This document shows positions 1 to 10,488 of a DNA stretch of 64,000 nucleotides, in pieces. The notes below the pieces were generated by a model. It was not told the DNA's origin. It did not search any database and saw nothing but the letters and a program-made list of their open reading frames with translations. The stretch is from Marinobacter vulgaris (GTDB taxonomy: Bacteria; Pseudomonadota; Gammaproteobacteria; Pseudomonadales; Oleiphilaceae). The translations under genes were made by a program, and so were the position numbers. The stretch's first letter is position 1, and each line of letters begins with the position of its first letter. The DNA is taken from positions 434,001 through 498,000 of the forward strand of contig NZ_QFWX01000003.1 of assembly GCF_003344045.1 (NCBI RefSeq), read 5' to 3'.

Positions 1-2659
1 CGAGCTGCCTGGCTGCATCGGCTACCCGGGTCCGGTATAGGTCGATCCGCCGTGGATGGGCGCCCGAGGTGCCCCTGGTTTCGATCCGTAGCCTGGCGGC
101 AAAGCCCGGACCGGCGGCAACTCGACGTACTTCGATTCTTGGCGGTGCCGGTTCAGCCACTTTCGGGGCGGCATAAACAATGAGCGCGTCGGCAGCATCA
201 GCTCCTGCCGGCCAGGGCGCTTCGGCACCCCCCGCGCTTACCGGCAGGACTATCCAGCAGTGAATGGCCTGGGAGCCCCTGGGAAGGGTGACATCCATAC
301 TGGTACCGGGGAAAAGTTCGTCGTTGATCCGGGTGAAAACATTGCGGTCGTTATCGGCGTTGAAGGCCGCCTTCAGGGCAACCAGCCGTTGGGACAGTGT
401 CGATCCCGGCGCCGGATGGGACTGGCCGGTACGGTCGAGCAGGGTGAATTCATTGCTGGTATAGATCGCGTAGCCTTCCGCCGCTGGTTGGCTGGCCCAA
501 TCCAGTCGGGCATGGCTCTCGCCATTGGCATCGGCGAGACTGGCCAGGGGCACCATGGGCGTTACGGTTGTGTTTCTTGCCCTGGGGTCAGATGCGTAGC
601 AGACCTTGCTGTTAGGTGTCCATGCGCTGGTCCTGCCAGGAGCGATGACTTCGGTCTGCTGACCTTGCAGTGCCAGCCCGATATGGCGTGTGGCACTGTA
701 ATCCAGCGCAAAGCCCGGTATTGTCATTCGATAGCGCCGACTGGAACCCTGGGTTGCCTGCCCTGGTGCCACCTCGTTTTCGCCCTGGGCATCCAGGCAG
801 ATCACCGAGCCGCCAACCCCGGTTGGGGCGTCCCCGGAAAAGCTGACGGCGACATTGTTAAGAGCTCCGGCCAATGAAGTCTGCACTCCGGCGGGGAAGG
901 TTCCGGGTGGACTCTGGTGACGGTTAGCAGCTGCAAAGAGGCGGCCACGAAAGCGTACGGACTTGACTCTGCGTACCCGCCAGTCGAGCACAAAATCCAG
1001 TCGCAGTGTTGCCGGGCAGGAAGACGCCGGTGGGCCAGGGTCGACGGGAACCAGATTGGCGTCTACCAACTGAACCAGGTCCGGTTCTGGTTGGTTACCG
1101 CTGTAATGGTGGGTGACCCACGGGCTCCAGATGCCAAAAATGTTCTGGGTGGCGACACCATATCGGGCCTGAACACTGCCGGGGTTATTGGGAATCGGGA
1201 AGGCGCTGTCCGTTGCACTCTGACGGACTCTTTCCGGGTCTTCGGGGTTCGTCAGGTCGCCAATGGGCATGTGGCCGGGGGCATGCCCCCGCATTTCCAT
1301 CAGCGCCCGAGCCGGGCCGGCTACAGCGAGGTCTGACCGGGCCACGGCAAAACTTGCGACTGAGGCAAGATTGTCCAGTACAAAACGTTCCCACGACAGC
1401 CGCACAGCGGCTGTCCAGGGTTGGTCTGCCGCAGAGGGTTGGTGGACCCCAAGAGAGTCAAGCTGAAGGTCGGCGGGCGCTGGAGCGGGGGTAACCTTGC
1501 GTGGGCGCGGAATCAGCGCCGCATACTCCACTTCGTCGCTGTCGCCGTCGAGGCCGTTGGCCCAGCGCCCCGTTACCATGTAGTCCCAGTCACTGGTGTT
1601 ACTGTCACCGAACAGGCTTGTTGCCCCCAGGTTGACTGTCGGAATATCTTCGTAGGCATAGCCGGTACCGAACCCCAGGGTGACCGCAAGCAAAGGGTCG
1701 GTGGATGCCGCCAGTTGCAGCAGCGTCAATGGTGCAACCGTAGCCTTGCCGTCCTGTCCACTCATGGTATTTCCCGATGCATTCTCGGGTGGGTGGATCA
1801 CGAAGTCGCGGGTAAAGCTGGCCTGATCTTCCGGGGGCATCGCCAGCGCTTCATGAAGCAGTGGCAGTAACTCGGCTTCGGCCTCGGTGATCAATTCAGC
1901 GGCTGAGGGCAGGTCCCAGGTTGGCGCCACCTGACCCGACGGAAGCTGGGGGTGCCAGCCCCAGGGATTGACACCGCGACCGTATCGATTCGCAGCGGCT
2001 GCTTTTGCCGAAAGTTCCGCACCGACCAACCCCTGACCGACACCGTGGCTTTGCCCTGGGAGGTCATTCCACTGACCGGCATCTACCGGGAAGCCCACGG
2101 TTTCAACCAGCTCCCAATCCTTGATCTGATTGGCGGCCGACATCGGAATACCGGTTAGTGACTGCAGCGAACTGGTACCACTGAGTAACAGGCCGGTGAT
2201 ATAGGGCGCCTGAAAGGTGAACGGGCGGGAGCTGTTGGCGCTCAGGTTGAAGGTAAGTACGCCCAACACATTCTCAAAACCAACGCCGTCAGCGAGTGGA
2301 AGAACAATGACATTCTGTGCCGTGGCGCCTGCACTGACCACACCCGATACCGACAACATAGGTTCTTCGAACGCGACTACGGTGCCCAGAGGGGGTAATG
2401 GAATGAGCGACCACGCGATGTCGGTGTCTTTGGTCAGCGGTGTCGCAGGTCTTCGCCAGACCTTGAACGGCTCGCTTGGCAGCCCGATCTCGGGGTTTAC
2501 CTGCCAGCGCAGAAAAATCGATACTGCCCGGCTCCCGAAATCCTTGAGGTCGGGAAATTTATCGGGATTCGCCGCCGCGTGCCCGCCTAACAACGAACCG
2601 AGGGTGATCAGGGCGCCCTGTCCACGAAACAGTGTCTGGTCAAAAATTCTCGCCGCCAT
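1..2659 (-). CDS. Large beta-rich protein of unknown function, 3' end cut by window edge
   Basis: I read this frame codon by codon from the ATG at 2659 to the left edge and found no stop, so at least 886 codons are coding. A GAGGAA ribosome-binding sequence precedes the ATG, 15 bases after the stop of the 2451-aa gene, so the two are probably co-transcribed. The protein begins MAARIFDQTLFRGQGALI and has no signal peptide. It is rich in G, P, T, S and V, with few charged runs, as expected of beta-sandwich or beta-helix structure. Near the visible end a stretch resembling a fibronectin type III strand pattern (LDWASQPAAEGYAIYTS) can be seen. I do not recognise the family. Style and order suggest it works with its upstream neighbour in a larger structure encoded further left. 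The gene call is firm; the function is unknown. Confidence 0.85.
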   Translation of the reverse strand, partial: MAARIFDQTLFRGQGALITLGSLLGGHAAANPDKFPDLKDFGSRAVSIFLRWQVNPEIGLPSEPFKVWRRPATPLTKDTDIAWSLIPLPPLGTVVAFEEPMLSVSGVVSAGATAQNVIVLPLADGVGFENVLGVLTFNLSANSSRPFTFQAPYITGLLLSGTSSLQSLTGIPMSAANQIKDWELVETVGFPVDAGQWNDLPGQSHGVGQGLVGAELSAKAAAANRYGRGVNPWGWHPQLPSGQVAPTWDLPSAAELITEAEAELLPLLHEALAMPPEDQASFTRDFVIHPPENASGNTMSGQDGKATVAPLTLLQLAASTDPLLAVTLGFGTGYAYEDIPTVNLGATSLFGDSNTSDWDYMVTGRWANGLDGDSDEVEYAALIPRPRKVTPAPAPADLQLDSLGVHQPSAADQPWTAAVRLSWERFVLDNLASVASFAVARSDLAVAGPARALMEMRGHAPGHMPIGDLTNPEDPERVRQSATDSAFPIPNNPGSVQARYGVATQNIFGIWSPWVTHHYSGNQPEPDLVQLVDANLVPVDPGPPASSCPATLRLDFVLDWRVRRVKSVRFRGRLFAAANRHQSPPGTFPAGVQTSLAGALNNVAVSFSGDAPTGVGGSVICLDAQGENEVAPGQATQGSSRRYRMTIPGFALDYSATRHIGLALQGQQTEVIAPGRTSAWTPNSKVCYASDPRARNTTVTPMVPLASLADANGESHARLDWASQPAAEGYAIYTSNEFTLLDRTGQSHPAPGSTLSQRLVALKAAFNADNDRNVFTRINDELFPGTSMDVTLPRGSQAIHCWIVLPVSAGGAEAPWPAGADAADALIVYAAPKVAEPAPPRIEVRRVAAGPGFAARLRIETRGTSGAHPRRIDLYRTRVADAARQL

Positions 2660-2674
2660 GGTTTTCGTTCCTCG

Positions 2675-5600
2675 TCAGGCTTCTTCCCAGGGTGCATGTC
2701 GGAGCGTTTCCGATACGATCCGGTAGGACTGATCGGTTGCACCGTCTCCATCCAGGTAGGGTGCAGCGAAAGCCCTGCGTACCAGTTCCAGGTGCAGGAT
2801 CTTGCCGCGGGAAACTGGCTTGAGAATACACAGCGCCCGCTGCCTGCCCGGTGCATAAATGACCTTCTCGACAATACCGTCACCACTCGCGCCTTCCGCC
2901 ATTGTCAGCCATTCCTGTTCCGTCAGTGCCAGTCGGGTTACCGGCACATCGTCGCCACTGGTGACCTCCTCGGGGAGGGCCCGGGTGCGGTGCATGGGCT
3001 CTGACGAGTCCACCATGACCGCCACTGGTTGAGGATCGCTATCGGGGGCTGCCTGCTGCCAGAAGATCAGCACCCGGGGTTGCGAGGGTACGCCCATAGG
3101 TTCGAGGCCGGCGCCAATCAGTGCATTGTCGAGTTCGGCGCCTTCTGGCTGTCGTGATGCGAACTGCGTCGCTATGGCCTGCATGGCCCCGGTCGCAATG
3201 GCTCGATTCTCGGTAGCGGTGCCGGCGAACTGGGTGACGAAGTCCTCGGTGGAGGCGAAGGCACCGGTGCTGAATGACCGACGAAGCACCCGCTGGCCGA
3301 CAGTATTGGCGTCGGCACCGATATCGACCGCTTCGATGTCCAGTACGTAGTCGGTGTAAGGGTCCAGTGGAATGGGAATCGTGACCTGGGTATGCCTGAC
3401 CCGTTCACCATCAACAGGCACGCAGGGCCCGACTTCCGCTAGGACATCCACCAGCACGCTTTCAAACGGGGACAGTGCATGAGCCTTGACATTGTCGAGG
3501 GTGGCCGCTGTTATCGGGAACGGGTGGGGGACACCAGGCTCCTCGACCTGCCGGAAGGACGCAGCCTTGAGGCGGGCCCGCAATTCCTTGCCATAGGCGG
3601 CATAGAGCCGGTCAACGTCGTTGGTTGCAAACACCACTTTGAGCTCTTCGTGACCAAACACATGCTGCTCTTTCTCTGCCGGTGTGGTGCACAAAAGCCA
3701 AGGATCCAGCCGCTTCGGGGCTTCGTCATCGGTACGGAACCAGAACGATTCGGTCTGCACGTCCCCAGTCTGAACACTCCCTTCATCATCCCGAACCGAC
3801 ACATTGGTGACTGTCGTGACCTTGTAGGTCTTGCCCGGAAACATCAAGGCGATGTTGCCGCTTTCCGGGCCCAGGAAACTCTCCACCACCGACCGGTTAC
3901 GCTGGATCTGGGTCTGGTCGTAGGACTCCCGTTCGGCTTCCGCCGCAGTGGTCAATTCGATAGCGCCCACGAAAAAGGGGCGTCCCAGATGTTCCATTTT
4001 CCGGGCGGTTTTAAGATCAGGGTAGAGCATGCCGATATTGACCCTGACCGTACCATCGGGGGGCTCAAGCGTAACAAACAGTGCCGATCGCTGCCCAAGG
4101 CTGGTCTGGCCATAGAGCACGGTGTGGTAGATGCACTCTATCCAGGGGCCACTCATGTCGGTCCAGTGCGATGGCAGGCCGGTGAGGCTTACCAGATCGG
4201 TGACACGCACCGGACGTTCTCCGATCACCTGGTCATCATTATCGAGATAGTGGATGACAAGGTTACGGCCGGCACCGGTTTCCTTATTGAGCAGCCGTTC
4301 GCTGGCCCAGAGCAGGACTGCTCCAGCCTTGAATTGCCCACTGTCGATCTGGATAACGTCAGAGAGCGGTCCGTGTTTATGGTTAAGATGATCGAGTTGT
4401 TCAGCGATAGCGTCTGAGTCGGCCCGGTTACCGAAGACGACCGGCTCCCCGATGTCCCACAGGGGGGATGCAAGCACGCGGCCATCACAGTTTGCTTCGT
4501 CTAGCGTTGAAGGATTGCGGGCGCCGGTGGTTGCCGTACCCGTCGCCGGGTTGTTGGTAACCCCTGAACTTAACGCTGTCAGCCCGGATAACAGCTCACT
4601 GCGATGGACAATATCGCCGGCAGCAACCCGGCGAAGCGCCTCGCTGATGACCAGCGGGCTGGCATCCAGGCGGTCGGCCAAGCGGTGGCCAAAGCTGCCC
4701 TCGGTGGCGGCTGTCAGCCGGGCCCGATCTTCGGCTAGCCGGTCACTGAAGCGGGTCAGGCGCCCGGACCGGGCGCGAACCCGCTCAGCAACGGTACCGA
4801 GGCTGCCCGTTACGGATGGTGCGCGATCTTCCAGGGGAACCCTGATACGTGGGTCAATCTCCGTGATCGCCGGCCGGTCTCTCAGCAAGTCAGCAATATC
4901 ATGGGGCAGGGCAAGAGCGGGGCGAACAGTCTCGTGGGTCGGGTCGTCGGTGCCATCGTTCTTATCCCCGGCGGGGAAACAGCGGACCTTGCCCCCCTGA
5001 ATAATGGCGGGCACCAGGCCCCGACGGCGGTCAAGGTCACGCACGCCGGTTCGCCAGGTTTCGTGGACTTTGAGGAACAGTTCGGGTTCCGAGGAGCGCT
5101 CAGTGTCTTCCGGGTCGGGCCAGGCGATGCCTTTAATGTTCCATCCGTTTGCGGATGGCCCCAGGGGCTCATCACAGAAGGTCCAGAGTACTGCGGCGGC
5201 AGGGGCTGCGTCATGGCAGACGGTACCCCAGCGATCAATCACGGTGTCGACCAGGTGTTCCGTGCGTTCCAGTGCCTTGGGCGTCGGATTCGGCACCCAG
5301 TTGAGAAGCGCCAGTTGTGCGGTCAGGTTGGTATCCGTGGGGGAATTGTGAGTCCACCAAACCGAAGGCTTGTTGCCATCCATTAGGGCTGGGGAGCCAT
5401 CCGATGTTTCCAGCCGCACCTCAGCCAGATCGTAGCGATAGGCAAAATCGCCACGTTTAACAAAGCCATCGGCCGGTGCTCCGGGGCTTCCTTCGGGGCT
5501 GGATCCCATAACCGACAGGCCATCATCCCGCGGCGTGGCGGACATGGTTAATACCGGAATGGCGTCAATCGGCACTTCCGGCATGCTACCTGCGTCTGCC

Positions 5601-8600
5601 GGCTGGGTGGCTGAAGCAATGCCATCGCCGATCTTGCTGTCGATACCTCTGTCGACCCCGGTCCCCTGGACTAGCGCGGGGGAACGACTGACCAGGGAGG
5701 TGGCGGTGACCAGCCTGGGCGCCGGGGGCAGGATCTTGTTTTCCTCGCCGATATGAAAATCCACGCACCCCTTGAGGGTGAAGAAGAACAGGTCCAGCTC
5801 GCCACACACCTCGCCATCGATGCGTGAAATTTCGGAGCGAACACCATCGATGACTTTCTGGCCGATCTGAACGGCAAGTCCGGCCGAAGCGGATAGTGAA
5901 ATAATGAAGAGCTTTAATTCCCCACGCAGATAGAGAAGCCCTCCAACGTAAAACGGATCAAACCCCAGGATGGCGTTAAACCCCGCGGTAACCCTCAGGT
6001 AGAGGTTTATCGAGGTATTGCCCCATACCAGCGACACCTCAAGCCCCATGGCCAGCGCTGTGCCCTGTACCGCCGGAAGCGCAGGCAGGTTCGTTCCGGA
6101 CGGTTGATAGGAGGGAATGCCGTGCCCGGAGATCATCACGTAACCGGCACCATCAAACACTTCCAGAATCTTGATACGGGTTGGCCCCGGCATCGGACGC
6201 CCGAGGCCATCGCTGCCCGGAAACGTTCCCAGGTACACGTGCCAGTCGCTGCCTTCCTCAAGGTTGAAGTACGCTTCGATGGGGATTTTTATTTCTACGA
6301 TCGGATCAATCGAGAAGTCGATGGACAAACCGATGGTCAGGGTGCCGCGCCCGAAATCCAGATCGATGACACACAGGAACGTACCTTCGGCATTCTTGTC
6401 CTTGAGCGCGGGCAGTACCGCCAACAGGTTGGCTTTTACTACAAGCAGGACACGGGGGCCGGGAAGCTCCAGGAGGAACATGCCCTTGACGTTGAAGATG
6501 ATCGGAGACCCCATGGTGCCAAGGGTGATTCCAACCCCGAATGCCCATTTATTGAGCTCCGGCTTCCACGCCTGCAGGTTGGTCGGGTTGCCCTGGGCTC
6601 GGTCCTTGAGCCATGCCAGGGCCGGTGTCAGCGAAGTAATGCCATCTTCGTCACGGGCGTAATGCATGGCGAACAGGCCAAGGAAACCATAGATACCGAA
6701 GCCGGATTGGGCGAGCGGGATGGCGACCGGCAGTTCCACTTCAAGGGCGATCGCAACACCGGTGGCCGGGCCACCTTCGGAAGCCGGAATCTGGGCCACC
6801 GCGATCTGCGCAGCGACCCTGAGTTTTACCGGAATCAGTGAAATGTCGATGCCGCCCTTGATCTCCATAGCGCCACCGGAGTTGTTCATCTCCATGTAGC
6901 CCTTGCCCTCGATCACCCCGGGGACTTTCAAGCCGGCCCCGAAGGCGGTAAGTTCCGGCGGCCCCAGTGGATCCAGTGGCAGGCGAATACGGGCACGATC
7001 TACCGAGATCACGCCAAGATCGATGGCAAAGCCCAGGTCAATCTCGAAATTGAGAGGATTAGTGCGGGCGATGCGCGCACCGAGTACCTGAAGTATCTGC
7101 CCCAACGGATCTGGCAGGCGGATCTGGCCAGGACCGGAAACATCGATGGTATAGCCTTTGGACTGTTCAAAGACCGGGCGCAACTCCCAGGCAGCAGTGG
7201 AGCCGGGCGGGTAGCCGAACTTCAGGCCGATGGCCTTGTAGCGAACCGCGAGTGGGGTGTCCCGCGGAATTTCCAACAGCAGGAATCCTCCGAGTTTGAT
7301 TTTCGCGGAAATAGCCGTCTCAACATCAAACAGTATCGAGGTTTCCCAGCGGTCACCCTGACGACGGAATGCCGCTTCACCCCCAAACAGCACGACCCGC
7401 TCGACGTTGAGCAAAGGTTCCCCATCTACCCGGATCTCAGCAAGTGCTGACGGCAGAGCAACCACAGCGGCACTGAGAACAATGGGTGCAATACCGCCAT
7501 CCGCAGGGTTTGCTGGCGCAATCTCAGCGAGTAGCGGGGTAAACACCGTGGTCATGCCCAGAATATTGCGGCCGGTATTCGGTGCCTGTAGCGCCTGCCC
7601 CTGGAGTTGCCCGGTTTTTACCAGACCATCTTTATCGTTGGGATCGGCGCCTATGTAGAGTTTGATCTCGTCGCTCTGGCTTGCCGGATCTGTCTGGTAC
7701 AGGAACAGGTAATCGACAATGCCGTCGGCGGGGTTATTCCCCATGCCTTCGATGGAGGGCACAGAGACGCCGCCCGTCGTATCGAGGTGCTCTTCAAGTG
7801 CAGTTTCAAAATCGACCGACCCTGAAAGCTCCAGCGCTACAAACTGATCCTGTACCACCCGAACTTTCAGGCGTGCTGACCGGAACCAGGAGGGGGGTGG
7901 AGGATTGTTTGGCGGATTGTCACGGGTCGGTGGTTGCGGCGGGGGTGGTGTGGGAGCCGCAGGCCGCTCGATTTCGCCGTCAATAACGGCCCCTGGCATA
8001 TTGACCGTGAAATTCCGGATCTCGGCTTTCCACCAGGCTTCCCTTGGCTCGCCATGACTTTTCCAGCCGGAGCTGACGTTGCCGACCCAGGCGCCAGGGG
8101 GCGTTGCCCCGGGTCCAATAGGGGTGGGCAGAAGGTTAACAGTAAACCCAGCCAGAGCGGGTTCTGATTCGATCAGGGTGCGCAACCCGTCGGCACGGCG
8201 TTGTGACAACAGATAGTTGTAGGTAGCCTTCTGGTCATCGCCTTCGTAACTGGCGGTACCTTCGATGGTGATGGATTTAGGCGTAATTCGGGACAGTACT
8301 TCCTGCCATGCAGGAATGAACGGCCGTGCCGGTGGTTTCCAGGTTGCATTGCTACTGGGATCGACTGCCTGATCAGCGCTGGTGTTATCGGGATTCAGGA
8401 CGTAATTGGCGGGATCGGACTGCCCCGGTTTGTCGAAACGGAAATAACCGTCGATTCGGGTGAACGTGTCGCCGGGCAACGTGGCGCGTATGGTTTTGGT
8501 CTGACCTCCGTCCAGATCGACCTGGACTGTGGACGAAATGGACGCCGGGCCGCCGTCGACCTGCCATTCCGTTGCTGGATCGGGAACGACGCCATCTACG

Positions 8601-10030
8601 GCAACCACCACGCTATCTCCGGAATCACTGATCAGGCGCAATGGGGGGGCAGTTTGCGGCTGGCCCTCGAGGGTAATTGAGGTAGTGGTCAGCGTTGCGG
8701 CTAGATCCGGTTGAGCGCCAGGGGCCGGCTGCTCCACATTCGATTCGCGAAGATTGGCAGTAATGGTCAGGGTGCGGTTTTTTTGCGGACTGCTGGTATC
8801 CGCCGCGGTGACGGTAATGGTCTTGCCTGCTGCGCCTATGCTGATGTCATGAACAATACCGGCGTGACCGGAGCCATCGAATTCGGCATTGACAGAGTAG
8901 GGCGCGCGCCCCCCGACCACATCAACCACCATCCGGGTTGTTGCAGGCAAACGCACCTCGGCAGTTGTATCGGTCAACCGTGTAATGCCGATCGCGCGTC
9001 CCTGCTGGTCAAAAAACCGGGCGCTCAGGGCAAGCTCACCCGAGCCTTGATTGATAACCGCGAGATCAAAATCGCCGGTTATGCCACTGGAATCACCCAG
9101 GCCAATCAACAGGTTTTCCACCCCGGCATTGACGGCAAAATCCTCAGCACCATTGGGCGCGAAAAACAGCCTGATCTCAGGCAGGTACAAGCCAGTCCAG
9201 GTATCGTCGAAGCCGAACTGCTCAAGTACCTCCGGCGGGGTGTAGCCGTCCGAGAGGTCAAGAAATGCGGAGCGGAAGGCAAATCCGATCACGCGCCCGG
9301 AGCCGATGAAGGCATAGGCGGGCTCCATGGTGATCAGCTCGGCGGCAGCCATATCGCCGGGGTCGTCAAGCCCGGAAACACCCAGAGACACCAGCGATAC
9401 GTCCAGCACTGCCGAGGCATTACTGCCCTGACTGACACGGAGCTTGATTCTGGGCAGGTGGAAGACCACATCGGGGCGCGAGGAATCGGGCACCAGCAAG
9501 CCATTGGCTTCCATTTTTGCGGGGCTCAGAAACGGTGGCCGAAGCTCAATTCCTGACAGCACCAGGTCCAGCACAAATCCGGTTCCCGGGTAGTCCGAGG
9601 GTGGCGCATCGCTGGGGTCAGGGTCCCAGGCATCAAGAACGTCCCGTACCGGCTGAAAATCGGTATCACTACCTGGAATGGAGGCCTCCCCGGTGGCAAT
9701 AATGTCACCGGCTCTCCGGGGTACTGTTAGCGAAAACTCGACTTTGGTGTCGGTAATATCGAGCCAGGGTTCGCGACGGTCGGGCTGGGTACGAGGATGG
9801 CCTTCAGTGTTGGCAGCACCAGCCCGCAAGGTACCGGTGGTGGGATCGAACGACGGTGGGTCAATGTCGCCTGAGAACCGGGCAATTCCCCGGATCACCA
9901 GCCCCTCTGGGCCGAGTGTCGTTTCGTAGGACTCCACATAAATGACAGAGAGTACCGCATGCCATGTGGTGGTTTCCCCCTTTAAGAGATAGGGGCGGAT
10001 AAGGTCTGCCAGCGCCAGATCGAAGACCAT
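2675..10030 (-). CDS. Giant 2451-aa multidomain protein with OmpA-like and DUF6603-like regions
   Basis: This single uninterrupted frame of 2451 codons begins MVFDLALADLIRPYLLKGET, without a signal peptide; GGAAGCGA lies just upstream of the ATG. Visible regions are: residues about 1-430, beta-rich with Ig-like repeats; about 585-660, an OmpA-like stretch (SITIEGTASYEGDDQ, then YNYLLSQRRADGL); about 690-717, a proline-rich linker; about 910-1420, a long, regular, hydrophobic beta region with phrases such as LELPGPRVLLVVKA and VIDLDFGRGTLTIGL that recalls proteins annotated DUF6603; and about 1420-2451, a mixed region with no recognised motif. The DUF6603 assignment is from memory and tentative. 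No catalytic signature was found. The next gene starts 15 bases after its stop and is of similar style. Possible roles include a scaffold, a secreted structural protein or part of a contractile or secretion apparatus, but nothing in the window decides this. Confidence 0.9.
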   Translation of the reverse strand: MVFDLALADLIRPYLLKGETTTWHAVLSVIYVESYETTLGPEGLVIRGIARFSGDIDPPSFDPTTGTLRAGAANTEGHPRTQPDRREPWLDITDTKVEFSLTVPRRAGDIIATGEASIPGSDTDFQPVRDVLDAWDPDPSDAPPSDYPGTGFVLDLVLSGIELRPPFLSPAKMEANGLLVPDSSRPDVVFHLPRIKLRVSQGSNASAVLDVSLVSLGVSGLDDPGDMAAAELITMEPAYAFIGSGRVIGFAFRSAFLDLSDGYTPPEVLEQFGFDDTWTGLYLPEIRLFFAPNGAEDFAVNAGVENLLIGLGDSSGITGDFDLAVINQGSGELALSARFFDQQGRAIGITRLTDTTAEVRLPATTRMVVDVVGGRAPYSVNAEFDGSGHAGIVHDISIGAAGKTITVTAADTSSPQKNRTLTITANLRESNVEQPAPGAQPDLAATLTTTSITLEGQPQTAPPLRLISDSGDSVVVAVDGVVPDPATEWQVDGGPASISSTVQVDLDGGQTKTIRATLPGDTFTRIDGYFRFDKPGQSDPANYVLNPDNTSADQAVDPSSNATWKPPARPFIPAWQEVLSRITPKSITIEGTASYEGDDQKATYNYLLSQRRADGLRTLIESEPALAGFTVNLLPTPIGPGATPPGAWVGNVSSGWKSHGEPREAWWKAEIRNFTVNMPGAVIDGEIERPAAPTPPPPQPPTRDNPPNNPPPPSWFRSARLKVRVVQDQFVALELSGSVDFETALEEHLDTTGGVSVPSIEGMGNNPADGIVDYLFLYQTDPASQSDEIKLYIGADPNDKDGLVKTGQLQGQALQAPNTGRNILGMTTVFTPLLAEIAPANPADGGIAPIVLSAAVVALPSALAEIRVDGEPLLNVERVVLFGGEAAFRRQGDRWETSILFDVETAISAKIKLGGFLLLEIPRDTPLAVRYKAIGLKFGYPPGSTAAWELRPVFEQSKGYTIDVSGPGQIRLPDPLGQILQVLGARIARTNPLNFEIDLGFAIDLGVISVDRARIRLPLDPLGPPELTAFGAGLKVPGVIEGKGYMEMNNSGGAMEIKGGIDISLIPVKLRVAAQIAVAQIPASEGGPATGVAIALEVELPVAIPLAQSGFGIYGFLGLFAMHYARDEDGITSLTPALAWLKDRAQGNPTNLQAWKPELNKWAFGVGITLGTMGSPIIFNVKGMFLLELPGPRVLLVVKANLLAVLPALKDKNAEGTFLCVIDLDFGRGTLTIGLSIDFSIDPIVEIKIPIEAYFNLEEGSDWHVYLGTFPGSDGLGRPMPGPTRIKILEVFDGAGYVMISGHGIPSYQPSGTNLPALPAVQGTALAMGLEVSLVWGNTSINLYLRVTAGFNAILGFDPFYVGGLLYLRGELKLFIISLSASAGLAVQIGQKVIDGVRSEISRIDGEVCGELDLFFFTLKGCVDFHIGEENKILPPAPRLVTATSLVSRSPALVQGTGVDRGIDSKIGDGIASATQPADAGSMPEVPIDAIPVLTMSATPRDDGLSVMGSSPEGSPGAPADGFVKRGDFAYRYDLAEVRLETSDGSPALMDGNKPSVWWTHNSPTDTNLTAQLALLNWVPNPTPKALERTEHLVDTVIDRWGTVCHDAAPAAAVLWTFCDEPLGPSANGWNIKGIAWPDPEDTERSSEPELFLKVHETWRTGVRDLDRRRGLVPAIIQGGKVRCFPAGDKNDGTDDPTHETVRPALALPHDIADLLRDRPAITEIDPRIRVPLEDRAPSVTGSLGTVAERVRARSGRLTRFSDRLAEDRARLTAATEGSFGHRLADRLDASPLVISEALRRVAAGDIVHRSELLSGLTALSSGVTNNPATGTATTGARNPSTLDEANCDGRVLASPLWDIGEPVVFGNRADSDAIAEQLDHLNHKHGPLSDVIQIDSGQFKAGAVLLWASERLLNKETGAGRNLVIHYLDNDDQVIGERPVRVTDLVSLTGLPSHWTDMSGPWIECIYHTVLYGQTSLGQRSALFVTLEPPDGTVRVNIGMLYPDLKTARKMEHLGRPFFVGAIELTTAAEAERESYDQTQIQRNRSVVESFLGPESGNIALMFPGKTYKVTTVTNVSVRDDEGSVQTGDVQTESFWFRTDDEAPKRLDPWLLCTTPAEKEQHVFGHEELKVVFATNDVDRLYAAYGKELRARLKAASFRQVEEPGVPHPFPITAATLDNVKAHALSPFESVLVDVLAEVGPCVPVDGERVRHTQVTIPIPLDPYTDYVLDIEAVDIGADANTVGQRVLRRSFSTGAFASTEDFVTQFAGTATENRAIATGAMQAIATQFASRQPEGAELDNALIGAGLEPMGVPSQPRVLIFWQQAAPDSDPQPVAVMVDSSEPMHRTRALPEEVTSGDDVPVTRLALTEQEWLTMAEGASGDGIVEKVIYAPGRQRALCILKPVSRGKILHLELVRRAFAAPYLDGDGATDQSYRIVSETLRHAPWEEA

Positions 10031-10438
10031 AACTATCGCTTCCGAAGTTGGTGTTATCCATGTACACCACCGGCGCTATACCCACTGAAAATGTGGCAGT
10101 CGAAACGGAGTTATTTAAATCCGGTTTTGGAAATTCCTGTCTCCATGAACCGGCTTCTGTATACGGTTTGTAATTGGCAGAAACACCCTGTCAAACCATA
10201 ACTGAGTTTCGTCTCACTATAGCTCACGCCAATGGCAACGCCGGACCCTGGGCAAAGCGGTACCACGCACCAGAACTGCCAATATTGCGCATAAATACGA
10301 AACTTCGAGGGGACATCAGCCAGCGGCGGACGGCTCTGCACGCTCTCCCTGACTAACAAAAGGTATAGGATGGGGCGGGAGAAAGTGCAAGATCGGTTTA
10401 TATCTAATTTTTATAAATAGAGCGTAGTTCTTGCGAGG

Positions 10439-10452
10439 TTTATTCGAATAAA
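10439..10452. promoter_or_regulatory. Perfect 14-base palindrome in AT-rich region
   Basis: The sequence TTTATTCGAATAAA is its own reverse complement and lies in the AT-rich core between two divergent genes. A dimeric regulator could bind here. Its position, about 400 bases from either flanking start codon, makes a direct operator role uncertain. Confidence 0.3.
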
Positions 10453-10459
10453 TAAACGG

Positions 10460-10488
10460 TGTGGCTACATGAATTTTATGTGGCCACA
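10460..10488 (+). terminator. Hairpin, possible terminator
   Basis: Arms TGTGGCTACAT and ATGTGGCCACA form an 11-bp stem with one G-U pair and a 7-base loop, followed by TTATT. The T tract is short. It could end a transcript crossing the AT-rich region or be part of a small RNA; no gene ends close by. Confidence 0.35.
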
